Positions 17,009-26,115 of a stretch of DNA of 64,000 bases are shown here, piece after piece; the stretch's first letter is position 1; each line of letters starts with the position of its first letter. A program made the position numbers and the translations under genes. Below the pieces are notes generated by a model. The model was not told where the DNA came from and did no database searches. It saw only the letters and a program-made list of their open reading frames with translations. Where the stretch lies: the NCBI GenBank assembly GCA_016703535.1, contig JADJBV010000001.1, positions 2,594,001-2,658,000 on the forward strand, in the 5' to 3' direction. The stretch is from Deltaproteobacteria bacterium (GTDB taxonomy: Bacteria > Myxococcota > Kuafuiibacteriia > Kuafuiibacteriales > Kuafuiibacteriaceae).

Positions 17009-17353
17009 ATGACCAAGTTGGGCGTAGAGGTAGCGGAAGCGACGATCACCAGCCTCGAGCGCCGAGTCGTCAGGCTCGTGGCGCTCCTCGAGGTGGCGAC
17101 TCAAAAGTCGCCGAACAAGATCATCCGGGAGAACGGGGCCCGGCTGGCCGACCGGCTGGCCGAGTGGCTGGACGACATCAAGGACCTCCGGGAGATGGGC
17201 GACGAAGAAGTCACCGAGCTGATCAAGAGCTTCGAGCTCCGGCTGAAGTTGGCCGAGACCAAGGTCAAGGATTGGCCCCTGCCGGCGTCGGCGAGGGCCG
17301 AGCTGGAAGGGCGCCCGCGCCGCCGGAGCAAGAAGGTCCGGCCTGCGGCCTGA
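17009..17353 (+). CDS. Small basic coiled-coil protein, unknown function
   Basis: 114 residues, no signal peptide. Residues 5-85 have strong helical heptad character (ITSLERRVVRLVALLEVATQ, LADRLAEWLDDIKDL, VTELIKSFELRLKLAETK), predicting a coiled-coil or helical hairpin. The last 25 residues are a basic tail (GRPRRRSKKVRPAA) that could bind nucleic acid. The start ATG 17009 is preceded by GAAGGGAGAA. It is the first gene of the strand facing aconitase, 61 bp ahead of it, and may be cotranscribed. I do not recognise a family. Confidence 0.75.
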   Translation: MTKLGVEVAEATITSLERRVVRLVALLEVATQKSPNKIIRENGARLADRLAEWLDDIKDLREMGDEEVTELIKSFELRLKLAETKVKDWPLPASARAELEGRPRRRSKKVRPAA

Positions 17354-17414
17354 GAGATCCGGGTCCCCTTCGTAGCCCTTCCAAGGACCGACCGACTGCG
17401 TTAGGACTCGCGGC

Positions 17415-19682
17415 ATGAGCGAGTCCATCGACATGATCCGGCGCGTCTACGAAGCCATGGGAGCCAAACACGAGGCGGCTCGTAAGTTCCTCGGCCGTCC
17501 CCTCACCCTGGCCGAAAAGATCCTCTTCGCCCACATGAAGGACCCGACGGGTCAGGGCAAGATCGAGCGCAAGAAGAGCTACGTCGACCTCTACCCGGAT
17601 CGGGTCGCGATGCAGGACGCCACGGCGCAGATGGCGTTGCTCCAGTTCATGCACGCCGGCATGGAGCAGGCCGCGGTCCCCAGCACCGTACACTGCGACC
17701 ACCTCATCCAAGCCCACACCGGGGCGAAGAACGATCTCCTCAAGGCCTTCGACGAAAACCAAGAGGTCTATGACTTCCTCAAGACCGTCTCGGCCCGCTA
17801 CGGCGTCGGCTTCTGGAAGCCGGGCGCCGGGATCATCCACCAGGTGGTCCTCGAGAACTACGCCTTCCCGGGCGGCATGATGATCGGCACCGACAGCCAC
17901 ACCCCGAACGCGGGTGGCTTGGGCATGGTCGCGTGCGGTGTGGGCGGCGCCGACGCCGTCGACGTGATGGTCGGCGACGCCTGGAACGTGCGTTGGCCGG
18001 GCGCCATCGGCGTGAAGTTGACCGGTAAGTTGTCCGGCTGGACCTCGGCCAAGGACGTGATCCTGAAGTTGCTCGGCATCCTGACGGTCAAGGGCGGCAC
18101 CGGATCGATCGTCGAGTTCTTCGGCGACGGCACCGACAGTATCTCCTGCACCGGCAAGGGCACCATCGCCAACATGGGCGCCGAACACGGGGCCACCACC
18201 AGCGTCTTCCCCTTCGACGCCGCCATGGGCCGCTACTTGCGGGCCACCAAACGCGACGACGTCGCCGAGTTGGCCGAAAAGTTCGCCGCTGGGTTGCGGG
18301 CCGATCCCGAGGTCTACGCCAACCCCGAGAAGTACTACGACCAGGTGGTGCACATCGATCTGTCCACTCTGGAGCCCCACCTCAACGGGCCCCACACCCC
18401 GGACATGGCCCGCCCCCTCAGCGAGATGAAGGCCGCGGTGGTCTCGGAAAAGTACCCGGACCAGCTCAAGTACACCTTGATCGGCAGCTGCACCAACTCC
18501 TCCTACGAGGACATCGATCGGGCCGCCTCGATCGTGAAGGCCTTGTCCCAACACGGCCTGAAGATGAAGGCGCCGCTGATGGTCACCCCGGGCTCCGATC
18601 AGATCATGCAGACCATCATCCGTGACGGCTTGCTGGAGACCTTCGAGAAGGCCGGCGCCACGGTGTTGGCCAACGCCTGCGGCCCCTGCATCGGCCAGTG
18701 GAAGCGGGACGACGTGAAGGACGGCGACGCCAACTCGATCGTCAACAGCTACAACCGGAACTTCCGGGGCCGGAACGACGGCAACCCCGAGACCTTGTCG
18801 TTCATCGCTTCGCCCGAGACCACCGTGGCCATGGCCTACGGCGGCAAGTTGTCCTTCAACCCGGTCACCGACACCCTCGAGGTGGACGGCAAGCAGGTGA
18901 AGATCCCGGCGCCGACCGGGGCCGAGTTGCCCGCCAAGGGCTACGAGTTCCCGATGGAGGGCTTCATCGCGCCGCCGGCCACCGGGGCGGGCGTGACGGT
19001 CCACGTCGATCCGAAGAGTGATCGACTCCAGCTCCTCGAGCGCTTCGATCCTTGGGACGGCAAGGACTTCTTGGACCTGCCGGTGTTGCTGAAGGCCAAG
19101 GGCAAGTGCACCACCGACCACATCTCACCGGCCGGCAAGTGGCTCGCCTACCGGGGTCACTTGGACAACATCTCCAACAACATGTTCATCGGCGCCGACA
19201 ACGCGTTTTCTCCCGAGCGCGGCACCGCGGTGAACATTTACGACGGCAAGACCGACAAGATCCCCGCCGTCGCTCGGGCCTACAAGGCGAAGGGCATCCG
19301 TTGGATGGTGGTCGGGGACGAAAACTACGGGGAGGGCAGCTCCCGGGAGCACGCGGCGATGTCGCCCCGCTTCCTCGGCTGTCGGGTGGTGTTGGTGCGG
19401 TCTTTCGCGCGGATCCACGAGACCAACCTGAAGAAGCAGGGCATCTTGGCCCTGACCTTCGCCAACCCGGCCGACTACGAGAAGATCCAGGGCAAGGACC
19501 AGGTCGACGTCAAGAACCTGAAGGACCTGGCCCCCGGCAAAAACGTAGTGTTGAGCTTCAAACACGGGGACGGCTCGGTTGATTCTATTGAATGTAAACA
19601 CAGCTTCAGCGCCCAGCAGCTGGCTTGGTTCCGCTCGGGTGGGGCGTTGAACGCCATCGCCGAAGCCGCGAAGGCCAAATAA
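17415..19682 (+). CDS. acn: Aconitate hydratase, mitochondrial-type
   Basis: TCA-cycle enzyme interconverting citrate and isocitrate with a [4Fe-4S] cluster. The 755-residue length and sequence style (NPEKYYDQVV, GKWLAYRGHLDNISNNM) match the mitochondrial/ACO2-like branch rather than the roughly 890-residue AcnA/IRP1 form. Visible landmarks are STVHCDHLIQA, the IGTDSHTPNAGGLG substrate loop, the cluster Cys in GSCTNSSYED and the pair in ACGPCIGQW, and the swivel-domain segment NYGEGSSREHAAM. It is essentially full length. The stop overlaps the start of the following exported-protein gene (TAATG), so the two are translationally coupled. Confidence 0.96.
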   Translation: MSESIDMIRRVYEAMGAKHEAARKFLGRPLTLAEKILFAHMKDPTGQGKIERKKSYVDLYPDRVAMQDATAQMALLQFMHAGMEQAAVPSTVHCDHLIQAHTGAKNDLLKAFDENQEVYDFLKTVSARYGVGFWKPGAGIIHQVVLENYAFPGGMMIGTDSHTPNAGGLGMVACGVGGADAVDVMVGDAWNVRWPGAIGVKLTGKLSGWTSAKDVILKLLGILTVKGGTGSIVEFFGDGTDSISCTGKGTIANMGAEHGATTSVFPFDAAMGRYLRATKRDDVAELAEKFAAGLRADPEVYANPEKYYDQVVHIDLSTLEPHLNGPHTPDMARPLSEMKAAVVSEKYPDQLKYTLIGSCTNSSYEDIDRAASIVKALSQHGLKMKAPLMVTPGSDQIMQTIIRDGLLETFEKAGATVLANACGPCIGQWKRDDVKDGDANSIVNSYNRNFRGRNDGNPETLSFIASPETTVAMAYGGKLSFNPVTDTLEVDGKQVKIPAPTGAELPAKGYEFPMEGFIAPPATGAGVTVHVDPKSDRLQLLERFDPWDGKDFLDLPVLLKAKGKCTTDHISPAGKWLAYRGHLDNISNNMFIGADNAFSPERGTAVNIYDGKTDKIPAVARAYKAKGIRWMVVGDENYGEGSSREHAAMSPRFLGCRVVLVRSFARIHETNLKKQGILALTFANPADYEKIQGKDQVDVKNLKDLAPGKNVVLSFKHGDGSVDSIECKHSFSAQQLAWFRSGGALNAIAEAAKAK

Positions 19683-20587
19683 TGCGCTCCACGGCCTTGG
19701 CGCTGGCCCTTTCCCTTTTTGGTGCGGGCAGCGCCCAGGCCGCCTCTCCGGAGGTTTGGAAGCATTGGAGTGATGGGAAGGCGGAGCTGTCGGGCTTCCG
19801 CCTCACCCAACCGCGATACGGTCAACTGCGCCAGGGCACCGCCGTTCTGATCTACGTGACCGAACCCTTTTCCCGGTCGGCCCGGGTCAAGGCGGACCCC
19901 GGTCGGCACCCGGACCACGACGTGGAGACGGTCCTGAAGCTGAACGTGGTGAAGGACTTTCAGACCGGGCTCTACGACTACAACTTGATGAGCAGCCTCT
20001 TCGTCGCGATGGACGCGAAGGGAGGCCGGCCCGCCGAGGCGCTGAAGTTCGCCTTCTCGAGCCACGAGTGGTGTGGCCACGTCTACGAAGAGCTGAAGGT
20101 CGAACCCACCGTGGTGGAGCGCCTGTACCGCTCTTACTTCGACGGTGAAAGTTCGGACCAGGCCGTGCCGCGTCTGCCCGGGGGCCTCTTGACCGAAGAG
20201 CTGTTGGTCCGGGTGCGGGGCCTGCCCGAGCCCTTCTTGGCGCCGGGCGAGTCCAAGGCCCTGCCCCTCTTGTTGTCGGTGGAGCGTTCGCGCTTTTTGC
20301 ACCAGCCGCTCCGTTTTTTGCCCGGGAAGATCGAGCGCAGCGCCGAACCCCGGAAGTTGACCGTGCCCGCCGGGACCTTCGAGGTCGACGTCTACACCGC
20401 CACCGCGGGCGACGAAAAATTCGTATATTTAGTGGAACGTAGTTTTCCGCATCGGATCGTGGCCTGGGAGGGGCCGGAGGGCGAACGGGCCGAGCTGCTC
20501 GGCAGCCAACGCCTGCCCTACTGGACCCTGAACCAAGAGGGCCACCAACGTTTCCTGAAGGACCTTGGCTTGCCGGTCCCGCGATAG
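19682..20587 (+). CDS. Exported protein coupled to aconitase, unknown function
   Basis: A 301-residue protein whose ATG shares a base with the aconitase stop (TAATG). The first 20 residues (MRSTALALALSLFGAGSAQA) form a standard Sec signal peptide. The mature protein has no lipobox Cys and is beta-rich (AVLIYVTEPFSR, LKLNVVKDFQTGLYDYNLM, VPAGTFEVDVYTATAG). The last pattern, a conversion of an ester-like property by an attribute tag, recalls DUF3108-like periplasmic proteins, though I would not assign that. An AT-rich stretch near 20416-20432 encodes EKFVYL. A hairpin follows 12 bp after the stop. Confidence 0.8.
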   Translation: MRSTALALALSLFGAGSAQAASPEVWKHWSDGKAELSGFRLTQPRYGQLRQGTAVLIYVTEPFSRSARVKADPGRHPDHDVETVLKLNVVKDFQTGLYDYNLMSSLFVAMDAKGGRPAEALKFAFSSHEWCGHVYEELKVEPTVVERLYRSYFDGESSDQAVPRLPGGLLTEELLVRVRGLPEPFLAPGESKALPLLLSVERSRFLHQPLRFLPGKIERSAEPRKLTVPAGTFEVDVYTATAGDEKFVYLVERSFPHRIVAWEGPEGERAELLGSQRLPYWTLNQEGHQRFLKDLGLPVPR

Positions 20588-20599
20588 CGGTTCGGGATC

Positions 20600-20623
20600 G
20601 AGGGGGCTCACGAAGGCCCCCTC
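20600..20623 (+). terminator. Hairpin after the aconitase operon
   Basis: Perfect 8-bp stem GAGGGGGC (20600-20607) and GCCCCCTC (20616-20623) with an 8-base loop, starting 13 bases after the stop of the exported-protein gene. There is no T-run afterwards (GCTGAGTT), so it is a weak intrinsic terminator at best, or a 3'-end stabilising hairpin. The next gene starts 9 bp later. Confidence 0.55.
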
Positions 20624-20631
20624 GCTGAGTT

Positions 20632-21948
20632 ATGGTCGAGGCCGTGGGCCGGGACGGAAAAATTGCGGTGTGGTCCCTGGTTTGGGCGGGGACCTGGGCC
20701 TGCACCCCCGAGCCGGAGCGCCTCCACTTGGTGCCCCCGTGGCCCGCCGGCGAAACCGGGGTGGTGCTGGTCGAACGCAGTGACGGTGAGTTGATCGCCT
20801 GGACCCCCGCGGTGATTTCGGCGGAGGTTCCGTTCAGCGGCGACGGGGAGCCGCCCCTTCGGGTCACCTTCCTGCAGTTCGACGGGCGGACCCAACAAGA
20901 TCTCGCCAGCTGCGGCGTCCAGCTTTTTGGTGAGCGGGCCCGGGTGCCTCGCCCGACCGCCGCCTGGGCCAGCGAGGTGACCGAAGCGGGGGTGTCGACC
21001 GCCGCGCCGATCCCGGTCCCGGGTCGAGAGTTCCGCTTTGATCGCTGTGATCCCCCCACCCCCTGCGATCGGATCAAGATCTCCAGCACCAAGGCGCCGC
21101 TGATGGGCCTCAACCCGATCCTCATCGAGTGGCTGCCCGAGGATCGGTGGCTGGTGGTCGGCACCACCCCAAGCTCTTCGGTGGGCCCGACGCGCATGGC
21201 GATCCTGGAACCCAACGGTCCGCCGACGCTCCTCGACGAGGTCTTCGACGAGCCCTTCGCCAGCTCAACCCGAGACATCGACGATCAGGTCTGGTTGTCT
21301 TCGGTGACCGGTCGTCTGTTTCGGTTGGCGCTGGAACCCCGCCCTCACCTCCTCGAGGAGCCTCGGCCAGGTTTTTCGGGCCCCTTGGTGTCACGACCGG
21401 ATGGCCTGTTGATCCTCCACAACGAGGGGGCCCGCTTGATCCTGCGCCAACCCGCTGGGACGCCGGTGTTGCTCGACGACTTCCCCGATCAACTCCGCAA
21501 CCTGACGATGGCCAGCCCCGATCGGATGGCCGCCACCCGAGGGGGTGAGGTCCTGCGTTGGGGAGGCGCGACCTGGCGACCCGGGCTGGTGGTGCCTCGG
21601 ATCCACTTCGAAGATCGGCTGCTGTACGCCGGAGGCCGGCTGATCGTCTTTGGGCCAACCTTTATTTTTCGGGAGGACGACGACGGAGATCTGGTGCCAA
21701 CCCCCGACCTCCCGGCGGCGTTGGTCGGGCCTCGGTCCCCGACGCCCTTTGGGGATGGCCTCTTGATCGGAGGGGACGTGGGCGGCGCCGCTTACTTGGA
21801 AGGCGACCGCTGGTGTTTTTTGAAGACCGAAGGTTCTCTGAGCGCGTTGCGGGCCAGCGCCGTCTCACCGGACGGGCGCACCGCACTCCACGGGATCGAT
21901 CCCGGCACGCCGAGGATCGATCCGACCATCATGATCTGGCAGCAGTAA
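20632..21948 (+). CDS. Exported beta-propeller-like protein, unknown function
   Basis: 438 residues. The N-terminus (VWSLVWAGTWACTPEPE) looks like a lipoprotein signal with Cys 24, though the sequence before it is long and polar, so the true start may be the TTG or GTG nearer the hydrophobic part. The body has repeated short strands separated by turns and Gly/Asp (RWLVVGTTPSSS, DDQVWLSSVTGRLFRL, DGLLILHNEGARLIL, DRMAATRGGEVLRWG), which suggests a beta-propeller of the type that reports parameter values. No catalytic motif is visible. The stop faces the minus-strand gene ending at 21966 with 17 bp between. Confidence 0.7.
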   Translation: MVEAVGRDGKIAVWSLVWAGTWACTPEPERLHLVPPWPAGETGVVLVERSDGELIAWTPAVISAEVPFSGDGEPPLRVTFLQFDGRTQQDLASCGVQLFGERARVPRPTAAWASEVTEAGVSTAAPIPVPGREFRFDRCDPPTPCDRIKISSTKAPLMGLNPILIEWLPEDRWLVVGTTPSSSVGPTRMAILEPNGPPTLLDEVFDEPFASSTRDIDDQVWLSSVTGRLFRLALEPRPHLLEEPRPGFSGPLVSRPDGLLILHNEGARLILRQPAGTPVLLDDFPDQLRNLTMASPDRMAATRGGEVLRWGGATWRPGLVVPRIHFEDRLLYAGGRLIVFGPTFIFREDDDGDLVPTPDLPAALVGPRSPTPFGDGLLIGGDVGGAAYLEGDRWCFLKTEGSLSALRASAVSPDGRTALHGIDPGTPRIDPTIMIWQQ

Positions 21949-21965
21949 AATTGCCCGACCCCTGC

Positions 21966-22751
21966 TTAGGGCGCCAGACCCACGGTCTCCCGGCGCACCG
22001 GCGGGAAGGCGGCGATCATCGACCGCGCACCCGCAAAACACAGGGCCTTGCTGCGGGCCGCTCGAGCCACTTGCGCCTCCGCTTGGCGGAGTTCTTCGCT
22101 CACCCGCTCCACGACCGCCCGGGAGGGGCGACCGACGTCGATGCCCTCCAGGCCTCGCTCGGCCTGTTGATAACTGCGCGCGCTGGCGAGGTAGTCGCTG
22201 AAGGCCGTCGCACAACGCTCTCGGGTGACCTCGACCCGCGGATCCGAGGCGGGCAAGTTGCGCAGGGCCTCCAAGTTGGGTTCGAGCTGCGGGTCGGGCG
22301 TGCGGCTCAGCCCTTCGAGCGCCGCCAACAAGTTCAGCGCTTCATCGTGAGCGGTGGTGCGCGGCTCATCGAGGGCCGGAGGCTCCTTTCGGGGCGTTGG
22401 GAGCTTGATCGGCGTGGAGGCCTGCACCACCACCCTTGACCGGGTCGTCGGCCCGATCTCCCGCAGCGTCCGGGGGCGGTCCAGCGGCCGAAAAGGACCC
22501 TCGTTCACGTCGTTGAGGATCGCGAGTGGCGCTTCTTCGAGTTCGGGTGCTGGCGTGGGCGCGACGATCGCCGGCTCGGGGGATGACCACTCGAGGTCGG
22601 GCCGCGCCAACGGTGGGCCCCACCCCACCACCTGAACCGGACGACCCGCGCCGATCAGCCAAGCGACCAGGCCATAACCCGCCGCCGCTGCCGCGAGGAC
22701 CAAAAACACGCCCAAGCCGAAGGGCGGCGGCGACTTCTTCCGTCGGCCCAT
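21966..22751 (-). CDS. Single-pass inner-membrane protein, unknown function
   Basis: 261 residues. A short basic cytoplasmic segment (MGRRKKSPPPFG) precedes one transmembrane helix (LGVFLVLAAAAAGYGLVAWLIG), an N-in anchor. A long Pro/Glu-rich linker (residues about 45-130) and a helical C-terminal domain with two Cys (RERCATAFSDYL, KALCFAGARSM) lie in the periplasm. No family is recognised. It is divergent from the trypsin-like protease gene, with 100 bp between the two starts. Confidence 0.7.
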   Translation of the reverse strand: MGRRKKSPPPFGLGVFLVLAAAAAGYGLVAWLIGAGRPVQVVGWGPPLARPDLEWSSPEPAIVAPTPAPELEEAPLAILNDVNEGPFRPLDRPRTLREIGPTTRSRVVVQASTPIKLPTPRKEPPALDEPRTTAHDEALNLLAALEGLSRTPDPQLEPNLEALRNLPASDPRVEVTRERCATAFSDYLASARSYQQAERGLEGIDVGRPSRAVVERVSEELRQAEAQVARAARSKALCFAGARSMIAAFPPVRRETVGLAP

Positions 22752-22809
22752 GCGTCATCGTACCACTCGAGGTGCGCTGGGCCGAAGCCGGGCCCTCGGA
22801 GCCATGGGT

Positions 22810-22835
22810 AGGGAGTGCTCCTACGCGGACTCCCT
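22810..22835. promoter_or_regulatory. Inverted repeat just upstream of the protease gene
   Basis: AGGGAGT at 22810-22816 and ACTCCCT at 22829-22835 form a perfect 7-bp dyad with a 12-base centre, ending 16 bp before the protease start at 22852. Position and symmetry fit a repressor operator or a 5'-leader hairpin that controls translation. There is no experimental support. Confidence 0.35.
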
Positions 22836-22851
22836 TGGTATGCTCGAGCGG

Positions 22852-24063
22852 ATGCGGGCGCCGTTTGGGATCTTGCTCCTGATCGGGTGCGGGAGCTTGG
22901 AGGTCGAGCGGAGCGCTCATCGTCTCACCGACGCCGAGCCGGACCCCGGCCACCCCGGGATCGGCCGTTACCTGTTCCGACAAGATGGCCGCAGCTCCTC
23001 TTGCACCGCCACCTTGGTCGGAGCCCGGACCGTGCTGACGGCGGCCCACTGCGTCGGTTATCCCGAGGGAGAGGTGGAGCTGGGCGAACCACCTCGCCGT
23101 TACCCGGTGACCCGGGATCTGGCCCACCCCGACTGGAGCGAGGGCCGAGCCTGGGCCCATGATCTCGGTTTGGTCTTCCTGGAGGCGGCGCCCCCGATCC
23201 CGCCGATCCCGGTGGCTCCGCGGGCCCCGGCCTCGGGCGAAGGCGTGACCTTGGTGGGGTTCGGTGAGACCGCGCTGAACGCCGGCGACAACGGCCAACG
23301 GCGGCGGGCCTCCAACCAGGTGGCCAACGTCGAGGCGCTCTACTTGGTGATCGAGGGGACGGGCGGCGGCGAAGGCAACGCCTGCCGGGGTGACTCGGGC
23401 GGGCCGGTCCTCAGCCAAGGCGGGGGGCCAGAGGGGATCTTGGGCGTCTTGTCCTACGTGCCCAACCTGGGCCAAGGCTGCGGAGAGGCCACTTGGGCGG
23501 TTCGACTCGATCGCTACGAGTTGTGGTTGACCACCGAAGCCGGCGGCGACCTGAGCGTGGTGGATCGCGGTGAACTGGCGCTGCGGATCCTCTCTCCACT
23601 CCCCGACGAAACCGTGACCTCACCCGTTTCGATCGAGGTGTACGCCCGGGACGACCGAGGGCTGGCGGCGCTGGAGATCGTGCTCGATGGGATCGTCGAA
23701 GCCCAAGGCGAGGCCCTCTCCTATTCCGCTCGCCGACCCCTGGCGCTGGGTCCCCATCAGCTCGAGGCCCGGTTGAGCGACCCCGCTGGCCGCAGCGCCC
23801 AGGCTCGCGTGGCCTTCGTGGTGGGGGACCTGCCCACGGCCGAGGAGGAGGGAGGTTGTCGCCACACCCAGGGCCGCGGGTCAGGGGGCCCGTGGTGGTG
23901 GGGCGCCTGGCTCCTCGCGGTGGCGAACGGATTTCGCCGCCGCCGCCGAGATGTTGCTTGTCGGCCGACGCACCGCTGCCTACCCAGGCGCCATGCGCAA
24001 GTGGACCGCAGCGACCCTGGTGTTTGGCGCCTCCTTGGCCTGCGGCGGCGTCCCCGAGGCTGA
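22852..24063 (+). CDS. Trypsin-like serine protease lipoprotein with extended MYXO-CTERM-like tail
   Basis: 403 residues from ATG 22852 (MRAPFGILLLIGCGS, lipobox LLIGC); ATG 22840 is an alternative. The catalytic triad of family S1 is visible: His in LTAAHCVG, Asp in AHDLGLVFL, Ser in CRGDSGGPV. An Ig-like domain follows (LRILSPLPDETVTSPVSIEV). Near the end GGCR, a Trp-rich hydrophobic stretch (GPWWWGAWLLAVANGF) and RRRRR match a MYXO-CTERM tail. The frame does not stop there, however, but continues for about 38 residues and overlaps the next gene by 71 bp. Changing CGA at 23947-23949 to TGA would restore the usual ending. Confidence 0.8.
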   Translation: MRAPFGILLLIGCGSLEVERSAHRLTDAEPDPGHPGIGRYLFRQDGRSSSCTATLVGARTVLTAAHCVGYPEGEVELGEPPRRYPVTRDLAHPDWSEGRAWAHDLGLVFLEAAPPIPPIPVAPRAPASGEGVTLVGFGETALNAGDNGQRRRASNQVANVEALYLVIEGTGGGEGNACRGDSGGPVLSQGGGPEGILGVLSYVPNLGQGCGEATWAVRLDRYELWLTTEAGGDLSVVDRGELALRILSPLPDETVTSPVSIEVYARDDRGLAALEIVLDGIVEAQGEALSYSARRPLALGPHQLEARLSDPAGRSAQARVAFVVGDLPTAEEEGGCRHTQGRGSGGPWWWGAWLLAVANGFRRRRRDVACRPTHRCLPRRHAQVDRSDPGVWRLLGLRRRPRG

Positions 24064-25309
24064 GCTCGCCCGCGAAGAGGCCGAAGCACGCAGCCGAGAC
24101 GGTCAGACCACCGTCTGGATCAACGAGGGGAGCTTCCGCTTCTTTCGCGAGGACAACCAGGCCGTCCTCAGCTTCACCGGCCGCACCAGCCGGGATCTCC
24201 GGGGTGTGTTGAGCTGGGTGCCCGACGACGCCTTTGGCACCGCCACCCAGACCGGCCCACGGACCTTCGAGGTGCAGCTGCGCGGCGGTCACGAGATCAA
24301 CTCGGTGTTGTCGGGGATGCCGCTGCTCATCGGGCTGGAGTTGGCCAACGGCACCCACCTGGATGGGCGCCTGGTGATCGGGCCGAACTTGGCGCGTTTC
24401 CGCGGACGCACCTCGGTTGGCGTCGAGCCGACTTTGGCGCCGATCTTCCGAGGCGACGTCGAGGGCCCGGCCTACCGCGCCCGGGTCCGAGCCGTCACGC
24501 CGGAGCTCACCGTGGGTGAGGCGGGTTCACCGCGGGTCGGGGGTGGATCCGGCGAGTGGACCGTCGACTTCAGTTACGCCGACCTGGAGCCGCTGCTCGG
24601 CACCGGGTCCCGGGTGATCTTCCAGACCGCCGATGGGCGCCAGCGGAGCGCCGGTGTCGGCGCCGAACTTCTGGCGTGGGAGGTGACGGACGAAGACGCG
24701 TTCGAGTATTGGCCCGCGGCCACCTGCCGTCGTCCGGTGTACGAGTGTCTGATCACCAGCCGCGGCCTCGACTTCGCCCACTGCGGCACCTACCGCGAGG
24801 TGAACGCCTGCCAACGGCCCAACCTCTGCGAGGTCTACGAGGTCCTGCCCTTCTCGCTGGCGCCGATCGATTTGACCTTCGCCTTCGAGGCGGCGGTCAC
24901 CCGCTACGCTGAAGGTTGTGCCAGCGGCGGTGGGCAGTGGTGCCGCTTTGGGGCCCTCCAGAGCTTCATCGCGCCCGATTGTTTGGCGGCGCCGGCGCAA
25001 ATGACCGAAGTGGTCACCCACGCGCTGGATGGCACCGATCAGGCCGGCGTGGAGTTCGATCAAGGCCAGGTCCTGGATCGTACGGGGCTGGAGGGCACTC
25101 CGATCTTCGGCTCCAGCTACTCGGCGGGGGGCCCCGGCCTGTTCCAGGCCATCGATGGCCACTTCGGCGGCGGTGAGGTTCAAGGGTGGTGGTACCGGGC
25201 CGAGGTCCCTTGCCACAACTGCACCGACTTCGAAGACGTGGTCGTGCTTTGGTACCCCAACGCCCTCCGGGCGGCCCGCCTCACCTTCGGCCACGGCTAC
25301 GACTCTTGA
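23993..25309 (+). CDS. Cys-rich exported lipoprotein, unknown function
   Basis: 438 residues from ATG 23993: MRKWTAATLVFGASLACGG is a clean type II signal (lipobox SLAC, Cys 17). The mature protein starts with a charged helix, then a beta-rich region (VLSFTGRTSRDLRGVLSW, FRGRTSVGVEPTLAP), and a Cys-rich C-terminal half (ATCRRPVYECLITS, AHCGTYREVNACQRPNLC, EGCASGGGQWC, PCHNC) likely to be disulfide bonded. No domain is recognised. The start overlaps the tail of the protease frame by 71 bp, and the 3' end overlaps the convergent hydrolase gene by 13 bp. Confidence 0.75.
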   Translation: MRKWTAATLVFGASLACGGVPEAELAREEAEARSRDGQTTVWINEGSFRFFREDNQAVLSFTGRTSRDLRGVLSWVPDDAFGTATQTGPRTFEVQLRGGHEINSVLSGMPLLIGLELANGTHLDGRLVIGPNLARFRGRTSVGVEPTLAPIFRGDVEGPAYRARVRAVTPELTVGEAGSPRVGGGSGEWTVDFSYADLEPLLGTGSRVIFQTADGRQRSAGVGAELLAWEVTDEDAFEYWPAATCRRPVYECLITSRGLDFAHCGTYREVNACQRPNLCEVYEVLPFSLAPIDLTFAFEAAVTRYAEGCASGGGQWCRFGALQSFIAPDCLAAPAQMTEVVTHALDGTDQAGVEFDQGQVLDRTGLEGTPIFGSSYSAGGPGLFQAIDGHFGGGEVQGWWYRAEVPCHNCTDFEDVVVLWYPNALRAARLTFGHGYDS

Positions 25310-26115
25310 GTTTCGTCTGGCCTCCACAACAACTCCCGTTGGCCGGGGCGTAAGGTCCGCACGCGTTCGGACCACGGGCCCTCTTGGAGCGGCGCTAGAG
25401 ATCCACTGGGCCCCTGCTTGAAGTGGCTCCACCCTTCAAAGTGGATTGGCACCAGCTGCGCTGCCGGCCAAGCCCTCGCCAGTTCCCCAAAATCTTGGAG
25501 GTTGGCGCTGTACCGAATTGGACCCGTCGGGCCGAAGGTGGCGGCGCCCAGGTGGATCAAGGCGACCTCCGGCACGTGCGTTTCGGCGAAGTGGGCCAAC
25601 GCTGAGTGCCACAGCGTGTCGCCGCTGAGGTAGAGGCGGCGGCCCAAATGTTCGAGGAAAAAGCCGATCACCGGGCCCGCCATCCGCGAGATCCACGCCG
25701 GTCCGTGTTGGGCAGGCGCGGCGGTGAGGGTCACCGGCCCCGCGGGTCCTGGGAGCTCCACCCGTTGACCTGGCGAAAGGCCGTGGGCCTGCGCCAACCC
25801 GGACCGCTTCAAGCGACGGGCCCCAGCCACGGTGGTGTAGATGGCCTTCGCCCCGGGGAGCAAACTTCGCCCGGTCGAGTCCAGGTTGTCCGCGTGGTGA
25901 TCGTGGCTGAGCAACACCACGTCGATCGGCCCGACCTGCTCCACCGGCAACGCCGGACCTTGGAGCCGGGTGTAGCGGAAGGCGCGGCCCCATCCCATTC
26001 GCCCCACCCGATGGGTCTGGCCCGGCGGATCGAACACCGGATCGGTGATGAAACGCAGCCCACCCAACTCCAAGATCACCGTGGCCGTACCAACGAAGGT
26101 CAGGTGGTCGGTCAC
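25297..26115 (-). CDS. MBL-fold metal-dependent hydrolase (UlaG/NAPE-PLD-like)
   Basis: 272 residues from GTG 26115, which overlaps the upstream stop as GTGA. Metallo-beta-lactamase landmarks run in order: FVGTATVILELGG and FITDPVFD at the start, the zinc-binding loop SHDHHADNLD (HxHxxD), a His strand APAQHGPAW, SGDTLWH for the bridging Asp, and the terminal PIHFEGW His. The TDPVFDPP segment and PIHFEGW ending are typical of UlaG-like L-ascorbate-phosphate lactonase or NAPE-phospholipase-D relatives. The substrate cannot be told. It is coupled to an HD-domain gene upstream, suggesting a shared hydrolytic role. Confidence 0.85.
   Translation of the reverse strand: MTDHLTFVGTATVILELGGLRFITDPVFDPPGQTHRVGRMGWGRAFRYTRLQGPALPVEQVGPIDVVLLSHDHHADNLDSTGRSLLPGAKAIYTTVAGARRLKRSGLAQAHGLSPGQRVELPGPAGPVTLTAAPAQHGPAWISRMAGPVIGFFLEHLGRRLYLSGDTLWHSALAHFAETHVPEVALIHLGAATFGPTGPIRYSANLQDFGELARAWPAAQLVPIHFEGWSHFKQGPSGSLAPLQEGPWSERVRTLRPGQRELLWRPDETQES

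Noticed and set aside
17265..19121. 618-codon minus-strand open frame opposite aconitase
   Set aside because: Shadow frame with no recognisable motif; aconitase is unambiguous.
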